The position numbers and the translations under genes were made by a program. DNA of 45,480 nt from an uncultured Alphaproteobacteria bacterium. Its GTDB lineage: Bacteria; Pseudomonadota; Alphaproteobacteria; Bin95. Shown here one piece after another: positions 16,815 through 26,477 of this stretch (positions within the stretch are counted from its first letter, which is position 1; each line of letters opens with the position of its first letter). The notes under the pieces were generated by a model. It ran no database searches and had not been told where the DNA came from. It saw nothing but the letters and a program-made list of their open reading frames with translations. The stretch lies in NCBI GenBank assembly GCA_937891825.1, contig CALAHN010000086.1:1-45480 (forward strand), given 5' to 3'.

Positions 16815-17843
16815 CTAACGTCGCGGCCGGGCGGCGGCGGCGCGGGCGACATCGAAACAGGCGCGCCAGAGCGTCAGTTCATCGGAGCCGCCGGTGCGTT
16901 TCAATTCAAGTTCAGCCTGGAGCAGGCGGTCGAGGCCGAGCGAAAGCCGGGCGCGGCTCCAGCGGCGGGCCTGCGCTTCGAAGGCGCTTTTGCGCTTGAA
17001 GAAAACCTGCGGCCGCATGCTGGCGAGCGCAGGCTCCAGGCCCTGGGTCTCGCCGCGCGCCACGACGGCGCGGAGCCGGGCGAAATGCCCCATGATGGCG
17101 CGCACGATCGCGATCGGCTGCACGCCCGCGCCCAGCAGCCGATCGAGCGTCCTGTGGCTTTCGGTGATGTCGCCGCCCGCCACGGCATAGACCAGGTCGT
17201 CGATCCCGGCGGCGCCTGCGTCGCCGACGGCGTCAATCGCGTCCTCGAGCTCCAGCCGTTCGCCCGCGCCGGCATAGAGCACAAGCTTCTCGATCTCCAT
17301 CCGCGTCGCCGAACGGTCGATGCCGAGGCGCGCCAGCACATAGGCGCGCGCGTCCGCCGTCAGGGTGACGCCGCCGTCCTTCAGGGCGGCGTCCAGCAGC
17401 ATCTGGAGGGCGCGGCCTTCATCGGCATAGCAGGGGACGGCGGCGGCAGTATCGGACCCTTCAAAGAGGCGGACGAGGGCCGCATCCTTGCGGAGCGCGC
17501 CAGCCTCGGCGACGATCAGCGCGTCGCCGGGCGGGGCCGCGATCACCTCCTGAATCAGGCGGGCATGGTCGCCGGCAAGGCCGCGCAGGCGGATGACGCG
17601 CCGCCCGCCGCCGAACGCCATCGCCGCTGCTTCGTCGGCGAGGCGCGCCGGGTCGGCGCTCAGCGCCGCAGCGTCGAGCACCGTGACGCGAAACGGATCG
17701 TCCAGGTCGGGCGCCACGGTCTCTGCCAGTTTGATCGCCAGTTCGCGCACCATGCCCGCGTCGGCGCCGTAGATCAGGCAGGCCCGCAAGCTGTCGGGCG
17801 GCTTTGCCAGAAAGCGCTCGATCTCCCGGGCTGCGATTTTCAT
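16815..17843 (-). CDS. holA: DNA polymerase III subunit delta
   Basis: A 342-residue clamp-loader delta subunit. Family features include the N-terminal LIYGADAGMVRELAIKL segment, the AAA+-like first domain ending around DALIVAEAG, and the collar domain with LYAGAGERLELEDAIDAVGDA and RLRAVVARGETQGLEPA. It overlaps lptE by four bases (ATGA). Delta opens the beta sliding clamp. The leuS-lptE-holA order is conserved in many Alphaproteobacteria, which supports the call despite low sequence conservation in this family. Confidence 0.92.
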   Translation of the reverse strand: MKIAAREIERFLAKPPDSLRACLIYGADAGMVRELAIKLAETVAPDLDDPFRVTVLDAAALSADPARLADEAAAMAFGGGRRVIRLRGLAGDHARLIQEVIAAPPGDALIVAEAGALRKDAALVRLFEGSDTAAAVPCYADEGRALQMLLDAALKDGGVTLTADARAYVLARLGIDRSATRMEIEKLVLYAGAGERLELEDAIDAVGDAGAAGIDDLVYAVAGGDITESHRTLDRLLGAGVQPIAIVRAIMGHFARLRAVVARGETQGLEPALASMRPQVFFKRKSAFEAQARRWSRARLSLGLDRLLQAELELKRTGGSDELTLWRACFDVARAAAARPRR

Positions 17844-18346
17844 GCGGGCGGCTTGATGCGGGTCCGCGCCGTCGCGTCATAGGCGATGCGGCGGGCGAGG
17901 CGCAGCGCCGCCCGCTCCCGCGCGGCGCGTTCCGCGGTCAGGTTCGCGAAATCGGAGGCCAGCACATTGAACCCCTCGAAATCCCGGGCGTTGCCGGAAA
18001 ATGCGGCGCGCCCGGAGGCGGCGTCGAGCGGCGTCAGCCGCCATCTGGCCGTCAGGGTCATGCGGCGGCGAATAGCGTCGCCCTGGCTGTCGATCGCGAG
18101 CGTCGAAATCTCTTCGCTCAGCGTCACGTCCAGCCGATAGACCGGGATCGCGCCCGCATCGAACTCGCGGGCAAGGGCGTCGCGCAGGACCTGACCTTCC
18201 CGTTCCGCGATCCGGGAGACCTCGACCGCCAGGCGACCGCCGGCCGATCCGCCAGCGCCGCCGTCGCGCGCGCCATAGAGCGGCTGGAAGCCGCAGGCGC
18301 CGAGCAGCAGCGCCGCCCAGACGATGAGGCTTCTAGGCGACCACAT
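17840..18346 (-). CDS. lptE: LPS-assembly lipoprotein LptE
   Basis: 168 residues with a lipoprotein signal peptide: WAALLLGAC places the lipidated Cys at residue 18, followed by GFQPLYG, the typical start of mature LptE. The remainder matches the alpha/beta LptE fold ([30 protein letters not shown]). LptE plugs LptD in the outer membrane during lipopolysaccharide export. Its start lies 14 bases inside leuS, and its stop overlaps holA. Confidence 0.92.
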   Translation of the reverse strand: MWSPRSLIVWAALLLGACGFQPLYGARDGGAGGSAGGRLAVEVSRIAEREGQVLRDALAREFDAGAIPVYRLDVTLSEEISTLAIDSQGDAIRRRMTLTARWRLTPLDAASGRAAFSGNARDFEGFNVLASDFANLTAERAARERAALRLARRIAYDATARTRIKPPA

Positions 18347-20915
18347 TGACGATCCTGTTCGGCACGACGATCACCTTTCTGGGCGGCTTGCCGTCCAGAT
18401 TGCGGACGACGTTGGGTTCGGCGAGCGCGATCGCCTCAAGCTCGGCCTTGGGCATGTCCCGCGGCGCTTCGATCGAGGCGCGCAGCTTGCCGTTGACCTG
18501 GATCGCGATCGTGATCGTATCGTCGACGATGAGAGCGGCGTCGGCCAGCGGCCAGGGCGCGTCGGCGATCAGGCCCGCGTGGCCGAGGCCATGCCAGATT
18601 TCTTCGGCGATATGGGGCGTGATCGGGGCGATGAGCCGCGTGAGCGCTTCCAGGCCTTCCCGATAGGCCCAGGCGAGGTCGGATCCGTCTCCCTTGGCGT
18701 CGGCGAGGGCATTGGTCAATTCGCGGATGCGAGCGACCGCCCGGTTGAAGTGGAAGCGCCCCAGGTCGCCGGTTACGCCATCGATGGCCTTGTGGGTCTG
18801 GCGGCGGAGCGCCGTCGCTGCCGGGCCGAACGTCGCCGGCGCCGTCGCGCCAGCCGGCGAGATGGGGGCATCGGGCTCGTCGAACAGGCGCCACAGGCGG
18901 TTGATATAGCGCCACGCGCCCTCGACGCCGGCTTCCGTCCATTCCAGGTCGCGTTCCGGGGGGCTGTCGGACATCATGAACAGCCGCGCCGTATCGGCCC
19001 CGAAGGTCGTGAGAATCGCCTCCGGATCGACGACGTTCTTCTTCGACTTCGACATCTTCTCCGACCGGCCGAGCTTGATCGGCTGGCCGGTCGCGATCTC
19101 GGTCGCGGTCTCGGCGCCGCTCGCGCCGGATTTCTCCACCTCGTCCGGCGTCAGCCAGCGGCCGTCCTTCGCCCGGTAGGTTTCGTGACAGACCATGCCC
19201 TGGGTGAAGAGGCCGGTGAACGGTTCGCCCGACGGCAGGTCGACATAGCCGCAGTCGCGGAGCGCGCGCATGAAGAAGCGCGAGTACAGGAGATGCAGCA
19301 CCGCATGTTCGACGCCGCCCACATACTGGTCGACCGACATCCAGTAGGCATGCTCAGCCGCATCGAACGGCCGATCGGCGACATGGGTCGAGGTGAACCG
19401 GGAGAAATACCAGGAGCTTTCGAAGAACGTGTCGAAGGTGTCGGTTTCCCGGACCGCGGGCTTGCCGCAGCACGGGCAGTCGACATGTTTCCAGGTCGGG
19501 TGCCGGTCCAGCGGGTTGCCGGGAAGGTCGAAGGTGACGTCGTCTGGCAGGGTGACGGGCAACTGGTCCTCGGGCACGGGAACCGTGCCGCAGGCGTCGC
19601 AGTGGATCATCGGCACCGGGCAGCCCCAATAGCGCTGGCGCGAGACGCCCCAGTCGCGGAGCCGGAACACGGTGGACGACTGGCCGAAGCCCGTGGCGTC
19701 CAGCCTGGCGGCGACGGCCGCCTTCGCGGCCTCGATGTCCAGGCCGTCCAGGAAGTCGGAATTATAGATCGCGCCAGGGCCGACATAGGCCGTATCGGCG
19801 ATCTGGAAGGTCGCGGCGTCGGCGTCGGGCGGCAGCACGACGGGCGTGACGGCCAGACCGTATTTCCGCGCGAAGTCCAGGTCGCGCTGGTCGTGGGCCG
19901 GGCAGCCGAAAATTGCGCCGGCGCCATACTCCATCAGCACGAAATTTGCGATGTAGATCGGCAGCTCGATGGCCGCGTCGAGGGGATGGCGGACCTTGAG
20001 GCCAATGTCGAAGCCCAGCTTCTCGGCTTTTTCGATGGCGGCCTCGGATGTGCCGAGGCTGCGGCATTGTTCGATGAAGGCGGCGGCCTTCGGGTCGGCC
20101 GCGGCGACTTCGGCCGCGAGCGGATGATCGGGCGAGAGCGCGCAGAACGATGCGCCATAGAGCGTGTCCGGCCGGGTGGTGTAGACCTCCAGCCGGTCGT
20201 CGCGGCCGACGATCGGGAAATAGATGCGGGCGCCCGTCGAGCGGCCGATCCAGTTCTCCTGCATCAGGCGCACCCGGTCCGGCCAGCGGTCTAGGGTCTT
20301 CAACGCCTCGAGCAGGTCGTCGGCATAGTGCGTGATCTTCAGGAACCACTGGGCGAGCTTCCGCCGCTCGACCGGGGCGTCGGAGCGCCAGCCGCGGCCG
20401 TCGATCACCTGTTCGTTCGCGAGCACGGTGTTCTCGACCGGGTCCCAGTTCACCCAGCTTTCGCGCTTGTAGGCGAGCCCGGCTTTCACGAAGTCGATGA
20501 ACATCTTCTGTTCATGGCGGTAGTACTCGGGCTCGCAGGTCGCCAGTTCGCGGGACCAGTCGTAGGACAGGCCCATGCTTTTCAACTGGGCGCGCATGGT
20601 CGCGATGTTTTCCCGCGTCCAGGTTCCGGGATGGACCTTGGCGCTGAAGGCGGCGTTCTCCGCCGGCAGTCCGAAGGCGTCCCAACCCATGGGGTGCAGC
20701 ACGTTGAAGCCCTGGGCGCGCTTCGCCCGGGCCACCACGTCGCCCAGGGTGAAATTCCGGACATGGCCCATGTGGATGCGGCCGGAGGGATAGGGAAACA
20801 TCTCCAGCACGTAATATTTCGGGCGCGCGGGATCCGCCGTCGCCTTGAAGACCTCGCCGGATTCCCAGCGCGCGCGCCATTTCGGTTCGACTTCGGCGAC
20901 ATTATAGCGCGCCAT
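18333..20915 (-). CDS. leuS: Leucyl-tRNA synthetase
   Basis: An 860-residue class Ia synthetase. It starts [18 protein letters not shown]. The HIGH motif is HMGH in [19 protein letters not shown]. The editing (CP1) domain contains the threonine-rich [14 protein letters not shown] zinc module uses CDACG and CPCCG pairs. KMSKS occurs as [15 protein letters not shown], followed by the anticodon-binding domain. Length and all motifs are normal. About 205 bp separate it from the DUF3576 gene upstream, enough for its own promoter; GGAG lies just upstream of the ATG. Confidence 0.99.
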   Translation of the reverse strand: MARYNVAEVEPKWRARWESGEVFKATADPARPKYYVLEMFPYPSGRIHMGHVRNFTLGDVVARAKRAQGFNVLHPMGWDAFGLPAENAAFSAKVHPGTWTRENIATMRAQLKSMGLSYDWSRELATCEPEYYRHEQKMFIDFVKAGLAYKRESWVNWDPVENTVLANEQVIDGRGWRSDAPVERRKLAQWFLKITHYADDLLEALKTLDRWPDRVRLMQENWIGRSTGARIYFPIVGRDDRLEVYTTRPDTLYGASFCALSPDHPLAAEVAAADPKAAAFIEQCRSLGTSEAAIEKAEKLGFDIGLKVRHPLDAAIELPIYIANFVLMEYGAGAIFGCPAHDQRDLDFARKYGLAVTPVVLPPDADAATFQIADTAYVGPGAIYNSDFLDGLDIEAAKAAVAARLDATGFGQSSTVFRLRDWGVSRQRYWGCPVPMIHCDACGTVPVPEDQLPVTLPDDVTFDLPGNPLDRHPTWKHVDCPCCGKPAVRETDTFDTFFESSWYFSRFTSTHVADRPFDAAEHAYWMSVDQYVGGVEHAVLHLLYSRFFMRALRDCGYVDLPSGEPFTGLFTQGMVCHETYRAKDGRWLTPDEVEKSGASGAETATEIATGQPIKLGRSEKMSKSKKNVVDPEAILTTFGADTARLFMMSDSPPERDLEWTEAGVEGAWRYINRLWRLFDEPDAPISPAGATAPATFGPAATALRRQTHKAIDGVTGDLGRFHFNRAVARIRELTNALADAKGDGSDLAWAYREGLEALTRLIAPITPHIAEEIWHGLGHAGLIADAPWPLADAALIVDDTITIAIQVNGKLRASIEAPRDMPKAELEAIALAEPNVVRNLDGKPPRKVIVVPNRIVNVVA

Positions 20916-21120
20916 GCTGCTCGCTCCACACTATCCAGAACGGCGACGGCCCGACTTGCCGGACGGGGCGCGCCTTTTGATTTCGATATCGCCCGTCCGA
21001 CGGGACAGTCCATGCTCCGAGGGGCGCGTCGGCCGATCGCGCCGCCATCCGAAGATCGATCACCTTAGCGGCTCCCGGGCCTTCCGCCAAAGCGCGGCTG
21101 AAGCCAGCCTGACGCTGCGC

Positions 21121-21678
21121 TCAGGCGGCGCCGGACCGGCCGCCAGAGGCGACGCGAAGCTCGCGCGCCCGCTCCAGGATGCGATTTTCGATGTCGATGG
21201 CGGTCTTGGTATCGAGCCGCGCCGCGCGCCAGACGCCCGAGGAGACTTCTTCCTTGAAGACCGCGACCCGCAGGCCGTCCGCCCGGAGCTGCCTGTCCAG
21301 GATGAAGACATTCAGCTTGTACCGCTCATTCGGCGCTTCGGGCGGCGAATACCAGTCGGTGATGATGACGCCGCCGAACGGATCGGCCGAGGCCAGCGGC
21401 ATAAAGGACACCGTATCCAGCGATGCGCGCCAGAGGTAGCTGTTGACCGCGACGCCGCCCCCGCCCCCGCCGCCGACGCCTTCTTCCTCGCCGCCGCCGC
21501 CGCCGATGCTGATGCCGCCTTTCCCGAAGACGCTTTCATCGCGCGACGTATCGTAGGCGTCCGTGCCGCCCTTGCGGATGCGCTTCGATTCCGGGAACAC
21601 GGTCCCATCGCTGCTAAGGTCGCCGCAGGCGGCAAGCGCTACGGAAGCGCCAAGGATCAACATAAGTGCGGTGCGCAT
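21121..21678 (-). CDS. DUF3576-family lipoprotein
   Basis: 185 residues from the ATG at 21678, with GGAGG at the expected spacing. The signal peptide ends in a lipobox (SVALAAC, Cys18). A glycine-rich spacer at about 50-75 precedes the DUF3576 core (VNSYLWRASLDTVSFMPLASADPFGGVIITDWY, here given as its two ends VNSYLWRASLDTV and FGGVIITDWY). The family is found in Alphaproteobacteria just upstream of leuS, as here. Function is unknown; an envelope role near lipopolysaccharide assembly is suggested only by the lipoprotein signal and by lptE being nearby. Confidence 0.9.
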   Translation of the reverse strand: MRTALMLILGASVALAACGDLSSDGTVFPESKRIRKGGTDAYDTSRDESVFGKGGISIGGGGGEEEGVGGGGGGGVAVNSYLWRASLDTVSFMPLASADPFGGVIITDWYSPPEAPNERYKLNVFILDRQLRADGLRVAVFKEEVSSGVWRAARLDTKTAIDIENRILERARELRVASGGRSGAA

Positions 21679-21828
21679 GGTCTTCGCCTCCAGACGGAGC
21701 AAACGGCGTCATAGGTAGCGCTTTCGACGCTGCATTTGAAGCCCTGCAATTGCGGCATAGTCGTGACCGATCGACGCCGCTATCATATCGCCTTCCGCCG
21801 ACCTTGCCCCAGGAGCGCGTCTTCCGTC

Positions 21829-22779
21829 ATGAGCCTAGCTGTCGCCATTCAAATGGACCCGATCGAAAGCATCGATATCGCGGGCGATTCGACCTTCGTC
21901 ATGGGGCTGGAAGCGCAGGCGCGCGGCTATGCCCTGTGGCATTACCTGCCGAAGGCCCTGTCCTTCCGCGACGGCCGCGTCACGGCGCAAGCCCGGCGGC
22001 TGGAGTTGCGGCGCGAGGTCGGCCGCCACTTCACCCTTGGCGCGTTCGAGACCATCGACATCGCGAAGATGGACGTCGTGCTGATGCGCCAGGATCCGCC
22101 CTTCGACATGGGCTACATCACCGCGACCCATATTCTCGAGCATGTCCACCCGAAGACCCTCGTCGTGAACGACCCGGCCGAGGTCCGGAACGCGCCGGAG
22201 AAACTGTTCGTCACCCATTTCGAAGGCGTGATGCCGCCGACGCTGATATCCTCCGACCGCGCGGCGATCCATGCCTTTCGGGACGAGCATCGCGACATCA
22301 TCGTGAAGCCGCTGTTCGGCAATGGCGGCGCGGGCGTGTTCCATATCAAGCCGGACGATGAGAACCTGACCTCTCTCCTGGAGATGTTCACCCAGTTCTA
22401 TCGGGAGCCGATCATCATCCAGCGCTACCTGCCCGAGGTGCGGGACGGAGACAAGCGCATCATTCTGGTCGAGGGCGAGCCGGTCGGCGCGATCAACCGG
22501 GTCCCCGCCGCCGGGGAGGCGCGCGCCAACATGCATGTCGGCGGCAAGGCCGTGCAGGACATCCTGACCAGGCGCGACAAGGAATTATGCGCCGCCATCG
22601 GCCCGGCCTTGAAAGCTAAGGGGCTGATCTTCGTCGGCATCGACGTCATCGGCGACTACATGACCGAAATCAACGTCACCTCGCCGACGGGCCTGCAGGA
22701 GATCAACCGCTTCGACGGCGTCAAGCTTGAAGGCCTGATCTGGGACGCGATCGAAGCCCGCCTGAACGCGCGCGGCTAG
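21829..22779 (+). CDS. gshB: Glutathione synthase
   Basis: 316 residues from the ATG at 21829 ([16 protein letters not shown]), very close to the E. coli length; the frame extends upstream to 21736 without conserved residues. The N-terminal domain has [18 protein letters not shown]. The ATP-grasp domain has [40 protein letters not shown] (ends shown) and the metal-binding [11 protein letters not shown]-like segment [15 protein letters not shown]. It joins glycine to gamma-glutamylcysteine with ATP. An AGGAG element precedes the start. The DUF3576 gene is divergent. Confidence 0.97.
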   Translation: MSLAVAIQMDPIESIDIAGDSTFVMGLEAQARGYALWHYLPKALSFRDGRVTAQARRLELRREVGRHFTLGAFETIDIAKMDVVLMRQDPPFDMGYITATHILEHVHPKTLVVNDPAEVRNAPEKLFVTHFEGVMPPTLISSDRAAIHAFRDEHRDIIVKPLFGNGGAGVFHIKPDDENLTSLLEMFTQFYREPIIIQRYLPEVRDGDKRIILVEGEPVGAINRVPAAGEARANMHVGGKAVQDILTRRDKELCAAIGPALKAKGLIFVGIDVIGDYMTEINVTSPTGLQEINRFDGVKLEGLIWDAIEARLNARG

Positions 22780-22784
22780 CCCGG

Positions 22785-24308
22785 ATGTCCGCCGGCGCGC
22801 TCGCCCGGGTCGCGACCGTCGCGTTTCAGGGCGTCGAGGCGGCTCCGGTCGATGTGCAGGCGCATCTTTCGGGCGGCGGCGCGCCGACCTTCACCATTGT
22901 CGGCCTGCCGGATAAAGCCGTCGCCGAAAGCCGGGAACGGGTGCGCGCCGCGCTGTTCGCGCTTGGCCTGACCATGCCGCTGGAGCGGGTCACGATCAAT
23001 CTGGCGCCGGCGGACCTGATCAAGGAAGGCAGTCACTTCGATCTGCCGATCGCGCTGGCGCTGCTGGCGGCCATGGGGGCGGCGCCGGCTGCCGCCCTGG
23101 ACGAATGGGTGGCGCTTGGCGAGCTCGGTCTGGATGGCGGGCTCGCGGCGGTGCCCGGCGCGCTGCCGGCGGCGCTCAACGCCCTGGAACGGGAACGCGG
23201 CCTGATCTGCCCGGCGGGCAACGGCCCGGAAGCAGCTTGGGCCGGCGGCGTCGACGTGCTGGCGCCGGCCTCGCTCCTGGCGCTTCTGAACCACCTGAAG
23301 GGCATCGTGACGCTCGCGCCGCCGAAGCCGGCTGCGCCGAAGCGGTTCGCCCAGGCGCTCGATATGAAGGACGTGCGCGGCCAGGAGACAGCCAAGCGCG
23401 CGCTCGAGGTCGCGGCCGCCGGCGGCCACAATGTGCTGCTGGTCGGCCCGCCGGGGTCCGGTAAGAGCATGCTCGCGGCCCGGCTGCCCAGCATCCTGCC
23501 GCCGCTCCTGCCCGAGGAGGCGCTCGAAACCTCGATGGTCCACAGCATCGCCGGCCTGTTGAAAGGCGGCGGCATTCTGGGCGACCGGCCGTTCCGGGAC
23601 CCGCACCATTCGGCGTCGATGCCCGCGCTTATCGGCGGCAGCGCCCGGGTGCTGCCGGGGGAGGTGTCGCTGGCGCACAATGGCGTGCTGTTCCTGGACG
23701 AACTGCCGGAATTTCCCCGAGGCGTGCTGGAGGCGTTGCGTCAGCCGCTCGAATCCGGTCGGGCCGTCGTGGCGCGCGCGACTGGCCACGTGACATACCC
23801 CGCCCGTACCCAGCTTATCGCGGCGATGAACCCTTGCCGCTGCGGCCATGCGGACGATCCGGCGCGCGGCTGCGGCCGCCAGCCGAAATGCGTCGCCGAC
23901 TACATGAACCGCCTGTCCGGCCCCTTGCTGGACCGGATCGACATCCGGGTCGAGGCGCCGCGCGTCACCGCGGCCGACCTGGCCTTGCCGCCTCCGGCCG
24001 AAGGCTCGGCCGAAATCGCCGCCCGCGTGCTGGCGGCGCGGGAGCGGCAAGCGGCGCGCTACCGGAAGCTGAACGCGCCGAAGGGGGTGCGCGTCAACGC
24101 CCATGCCGACGGCGATATCCTGACGGCCTCGGCGCGGCCCGACGCCGGGGCCAAAGCCCTGCTCGAAACCGCGGCGGACCGGCTCAGACTTTCGGCGCGC
24201 GGCTATATCCGGGTGCTTCGGGTCGCGCTGACGCTCGCCGACCTGGCCGGCGCGCCCCATGTCGGGCGGGCGCACATCGCCGAAGCGCTGTCCTACCGCC
24301 TGACCTGA
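22785..24308 (+). CDS. YifB/ComM family Mg-chelatase-like AAA+ ATPase
   Basis: 507 residues. The N-terminal S5-domain-2-like fold (FTIVGLPDKAVAESRERVRAAL) is followed by a Mg-chelatase AAA+ core with Walker A GPPGSGKSM, Walker B FLDELPEF, and the Cys-containing AAMNPCRCGH...GCGRQPKC loop. The C-terminal domain is Mg_chelatase_C. Members act as helicases in branch migration during natural transformation (ComM) but are widespread in non-competent bacteria. The start is five bases after gshB, indicating co-transcription. Confidence 0.93.
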   Translation: MSAGALARVATVAFQGVEAAPVDVQAHLSGGGAPTFTIVGLPDKAVAESRERVRAALFALGLTMPLERVTINLAPADLIKEGSHFDLPIALALLAAMGAAPAAALDEWVALGELGLDGGLAAVPGALPAALNALERERGLICPAGNGPEAAWAGGVDVLAPASLLALLNHLKGIVTLAPPKPAAPKRFAQALDMKDVRGQETAKRALEVAAAGGHNVLLVGPPGSGKSMLAARLPSILPPLLPEEALETSMVHSIAGLLKGGGILGDRPFRDPHHSASMPALIGGSARVLPGEVSLAHNGVLFLDELPEFPRGVLEALRQPLESGRAVVARATGHVTYPARTQLIAAMNPCRCGHADDPARGCGRQPKCVADYMNRLSGPLLDRIDIRVEAPRVTAADLALPPPAEGSAEIAARVLAARERQAARYRKLNAPKGVRVNAHADGDILTASARPDAGAKALLETAADRLRLSARGYIRVLRVALTLADLAGAPHVGRAHIAEALSYRLT

Positions 24309-24321
24309 AGGAGGCTCGCGC

Positions 24322-25203
24322 ATGAAGCTCAGTCCGCAATCGCCGGCCCCCGCCGACGCCGACGCGCGCCGGGCGGCGCCGCCCGTGCCGGTCTATCGCC
24401 CGGACGCAGCGCCCAGCGCCGACATGCGCGTGTATCGTCAGGCCCGGACGACGCTCCAGACGGTCGAGGAGATCATCGTGCCGCCCAGGGACGCGCGCAC
24501 GATCCGGGCGCCGGCCGGGCATTTCATCCGGATCGTCAGCATCGAAGGGCCGCAGGTCGGGGACCTGAATCTCTGGAACGCCGCCAACCTGGATGAGCGG
24601 TTCTTCTCCGGCAAGACGCGGGCGCTCTCAGGGACCCACGTCGGCGTCGGCGACCGGTTATGGAGCACGCTGCCCTATCTCCGCCCCATGGCGACGATCA
24701 CCTGGGATACGCTCGATTGGTACGGCTTCGACGCCGACGGGGCTGGCGTCCATGACGTGATCGGCACGCGCTGCGATCCCTATACCAACGCGCTGCTCGG
24801 CGGCGACCCCTACCATCATTGCTGCCATTCCAACCTGACCCGCGCCTTGAGCGCTGGCGGAAATCTGTCCCCGGCTGAGGCGGAGCCCCTGGTGCATGAC
24901 GTGCTGAACGTCTTCATGTGCACCGGCTTCGACCGGAAGGCCCACCAGTATTTCATGAAGGCGAGCCCGGTCCGGCCCGGCGATTTCTTGGAACTGTTCG
25001 CGGAAATCGATCTCCTGGTCGGCCTCTCGACCTGTCCCGGCGGCGATTGCGGTCAGGAACATTCCAGCGACGTGGCGCGCTGCCATCCCCTGCGGATCGA
25101 AATCCTGAAACCCGATCCCGCGGCCCTGGCGGCATGGCGCCCGCCCGCGGTCGCCGACTATGACCGCAGTCACGGCCTGCCGCCGTCGCCTTCCCCTGCT
25201 TGA
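24322..25203 (+). CDS. DUF1989 (urea carboxylase-associated family) protein
   Basis: A 293-residue soluble protein with the DUF1989 core: EEIIVPPRDARTIRAPAGHFIRIVSIEGPQVGDLNLWN (ends EEIIVPPRDAR and GPQVGDLNLWN), TRALSGTHVGVGDRLWS, and a metal-like cluster DPYHHCCHSNL. STCPGGDCG and RCHPLRIE follow. Family members usually sit beside urea carboxylase or allophanate hydrolase genes and have been linked to guanidine or urea metabolism. None of those genes is present here, so its role is open. Start at 24322, preceded by AAGGAGG, 13 bp after the YifB gene. Confidence 0.85.
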   Translation: MKLSPQSPAPADADARRAAPPVPVYRPDAAPSADMRVYRQARTTLQTVEEIIVPPRDARTIRAPAGHFIRIVSIEGPQVGDLNLWNAANLDERFFSGKTRALSGTHVGVGDRLWSTLPYLRPMATITWDTLDWYGFDADGAGVHDVIGTRCDPYTNALLGGDPYHHCCHSNLTRALSAGGNLSPAEAEPLVHDVLNVFMCTGFDRKAHQYFMKASPVRPGDFLELFAEIDLLVGLSTCPGGDCGQEHSSDVARCHPLRIEILKPDPAALAAWRPPAVADYDRSHGLPPSPSPA

Positions 25204-25335
25204 CCAATTTACAGCACGGACCTGCGCTGGCGCCTTGCGCCTGCCGCAGCGATGTTGCACGTCAGGCGGGACGGTCGCGCCGGAATGGGTCGATCGCCGC
25301 CGGTACAGGCCGGTCTCAGCAACACGAGGGCTTTC

Positions 25336-25761
25336 ATGCGCACGACCCGCGACCGCATCCGGCATGCCGTCTGGTTCGAGATCATCGGCCTCGCGATCGT
25401 CACGCCGCTCGGCGCGCTGGCGTTCGACATGTCGCTCCTGGCGATCGGGATCGTCGGCCTTGGCTGTTCCGTCATCGCGACTCTCTGGAACTATCTCTAT
25501 AATCTCGGGTTCGATCACGCCATGCGCTGGCTGCGGGGCAGCGTCGAGAAGACGATCGCCATCCGTGTCGGCCATGCGCTGCTGTTCGAGGCGGGGCTGC
25601 TGCTGATCCTGATGCCGCTGATCGCCTGGCATCTCGAGATTTCGCTCTGGCAGGCGTTCCTGATGGATATCGCTTTCGCGGCGTTCTATGTGGTCTACGC
25701 CTTCGTCTATAACTGGGCCTACGATCGCATCTTTCCGCTGCCGCCCGAGCCAGCCGGGTGA
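25336..25761 (+). CDS. PACE-family multidrug/biocide efflux transporter (AceI-like)
   Basis: 141 residues from the ATG at 25336 with GAGGG upstream, close to the usual family length. Four membrane helices are arranged as two bacterial-transmembrane-pair repeats. Key PACE features are present: RIRHAVWFE with Glu15, the position of the essential Glu in AceI; WNYLYN in helix 2; and RVGHALLFEAGLL and YVVYAFVYNWAYD in the second repeat. PACE proteins export chlorhexidine, acriflavine or short-chain diamines using the proton gradient. No adjacent LysR regulator. Confidence 0.92.
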   Translation: MRTTRDRIRHAVWFEIIGLAIVTPLGALAFDMSLLAIGIVGLGCSVIATLWNYLYNLGFDHAMRWLRGSVEKTIAIRVGHALLFEAGLLLILMPLIAWHLEISLWQAFLMDIAFAAFYVVYAFVYNWAYDRIFPLPPEPAG

Positions 25762-25867
25762 GGGCGGATCGGCCCGTGCGCGAGGACGACGCAGGCTTCC
25801 GCTTGACCGATTAAGCGGCTAATCTTCGGCCGATCGATATTTTGCCGTGCTTCCAGGGAGCTTCTTC

Positions 25868-26449
25868 ATGACCGATGGCGTCAACCGACAGATCGCAATC
25901 CCGGCCCTTCTGGCCGATCACAAGGATATGCTGATCGTCACGGGCCTTGCAGGCTCCGCGAAGGATATCGGCGCGCTCACCCAGGACGCCGACAACACCT
26001 TCACCATGGCCGGCGCCATGGGCGGCGCGACCGCCATGGGGCTTGGTCTGGCGCTGGCGCAGCCCGACCGGAAGGTCGTCGTCGTCACGGGCGACGGCGA
26101 GCTCTTGATGAACCTGTCGTCGCTGGCGACGGTCGCGGTCGCGAAAGCGCCGAACCTTTCGATCGTCTGCGTCGACAACGGCCACTATCAGGAAACCGGC
26201 GATCAGGCGAGCCACACGTCCCAGGGCGTCGACATGGCGGCGATCGCGGCTGGGTCCGGCATCAAGACCTGCCGCAGCGTCACGACCATGGAAGAAGTCG
26301 AGGACGCCCGCAAATTGCTCGCCGGCGCCAATGATACCTGCTTCATCCACCTGCGCATCGACCGGACGCCGCCGCCGGTCTTCCGCCGGGAAATGGACGC
26401 GGCCGTGGTCAAGACCCGCTTCCGCCGGGCCGTCCTCGGCGTCAACTGA
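25868..26449 (+). CDS. Orphan TPP-binding (PP-domain) half-enzyme, sulfopyruvate/phosphonopyruvate decarboxylase beta-like
   Basis: 193 residues from the ATG at 25868, with AGGGAG well spaced upstream. It contains only the pyrophosphate-binding half of a TPP enzyme: TMAGAMGGATAMGLGLALAQPDRKVVVVTGDGELLMN (motif GDGELLMN with the magnesium ligands Asp and Asn) and a C-terminal part ending FRREMDAAVVKTRFRRAVLG. The Pyr-domain partner with the activating Glu is not encoded beside it. In relatives such as ComDE the two halves are separate adjacent genes. Activity would need a partner elsewhere. Confidence 0.85.
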   Translation: MTDGVNRQIAIPALLADHKDMLIVTGLAGSAKDIGALTQDADNTFTMAGAMGGATAMGLGLALAQPDRKVVVVTGDGELLMNLSSLATVAVAKAPNLSIVCVDNGHYQETGDQASHTSQGVDMAAIAAGSGIKTCRSVTTMEEVEDARKLLAGANDTCFIHLRIDRTPPPVFRREMDAAVVKTRFRRAVLGVN

Positions 26450-26455
26450 GGGGCG

Positions 26456-26473
26456 AGCCGCCCGAGAGCGGCT
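26456..26473. terminator. Possible bidirectional terminator hairpin
   Basis: A perfect six-base inverted repeat (AGCCGC at 26456-26461 and GCGGCT at 26468-26473) lies in the 28 bp between two convergent genes. No T-run follows on either strand, so the call is weak. Confidence 0.3.
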
Positions 26474-26477
26474 GCAT

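Noticed and set aside
21450-21520. Simple-repeat tract in the DUF3576 gene as a regulatory repeat
   Set aside because: The (GGN)n tract encodes an in-frame glycine-rich spacer and needs no further explanation.
22776-24323. Long open frame on the minus strand opposite the YifB gene, and similar long antisense frames opposite leuS (18324-20294), groEL (28635-30530) and hmfA (5561-7729)
   Set aside because: They are typical shadows in GC-rich DNA; the opposite strands carry strongly conserved families and the shadows show low-complexity, Arg/Gly-rich sequence without motifs.
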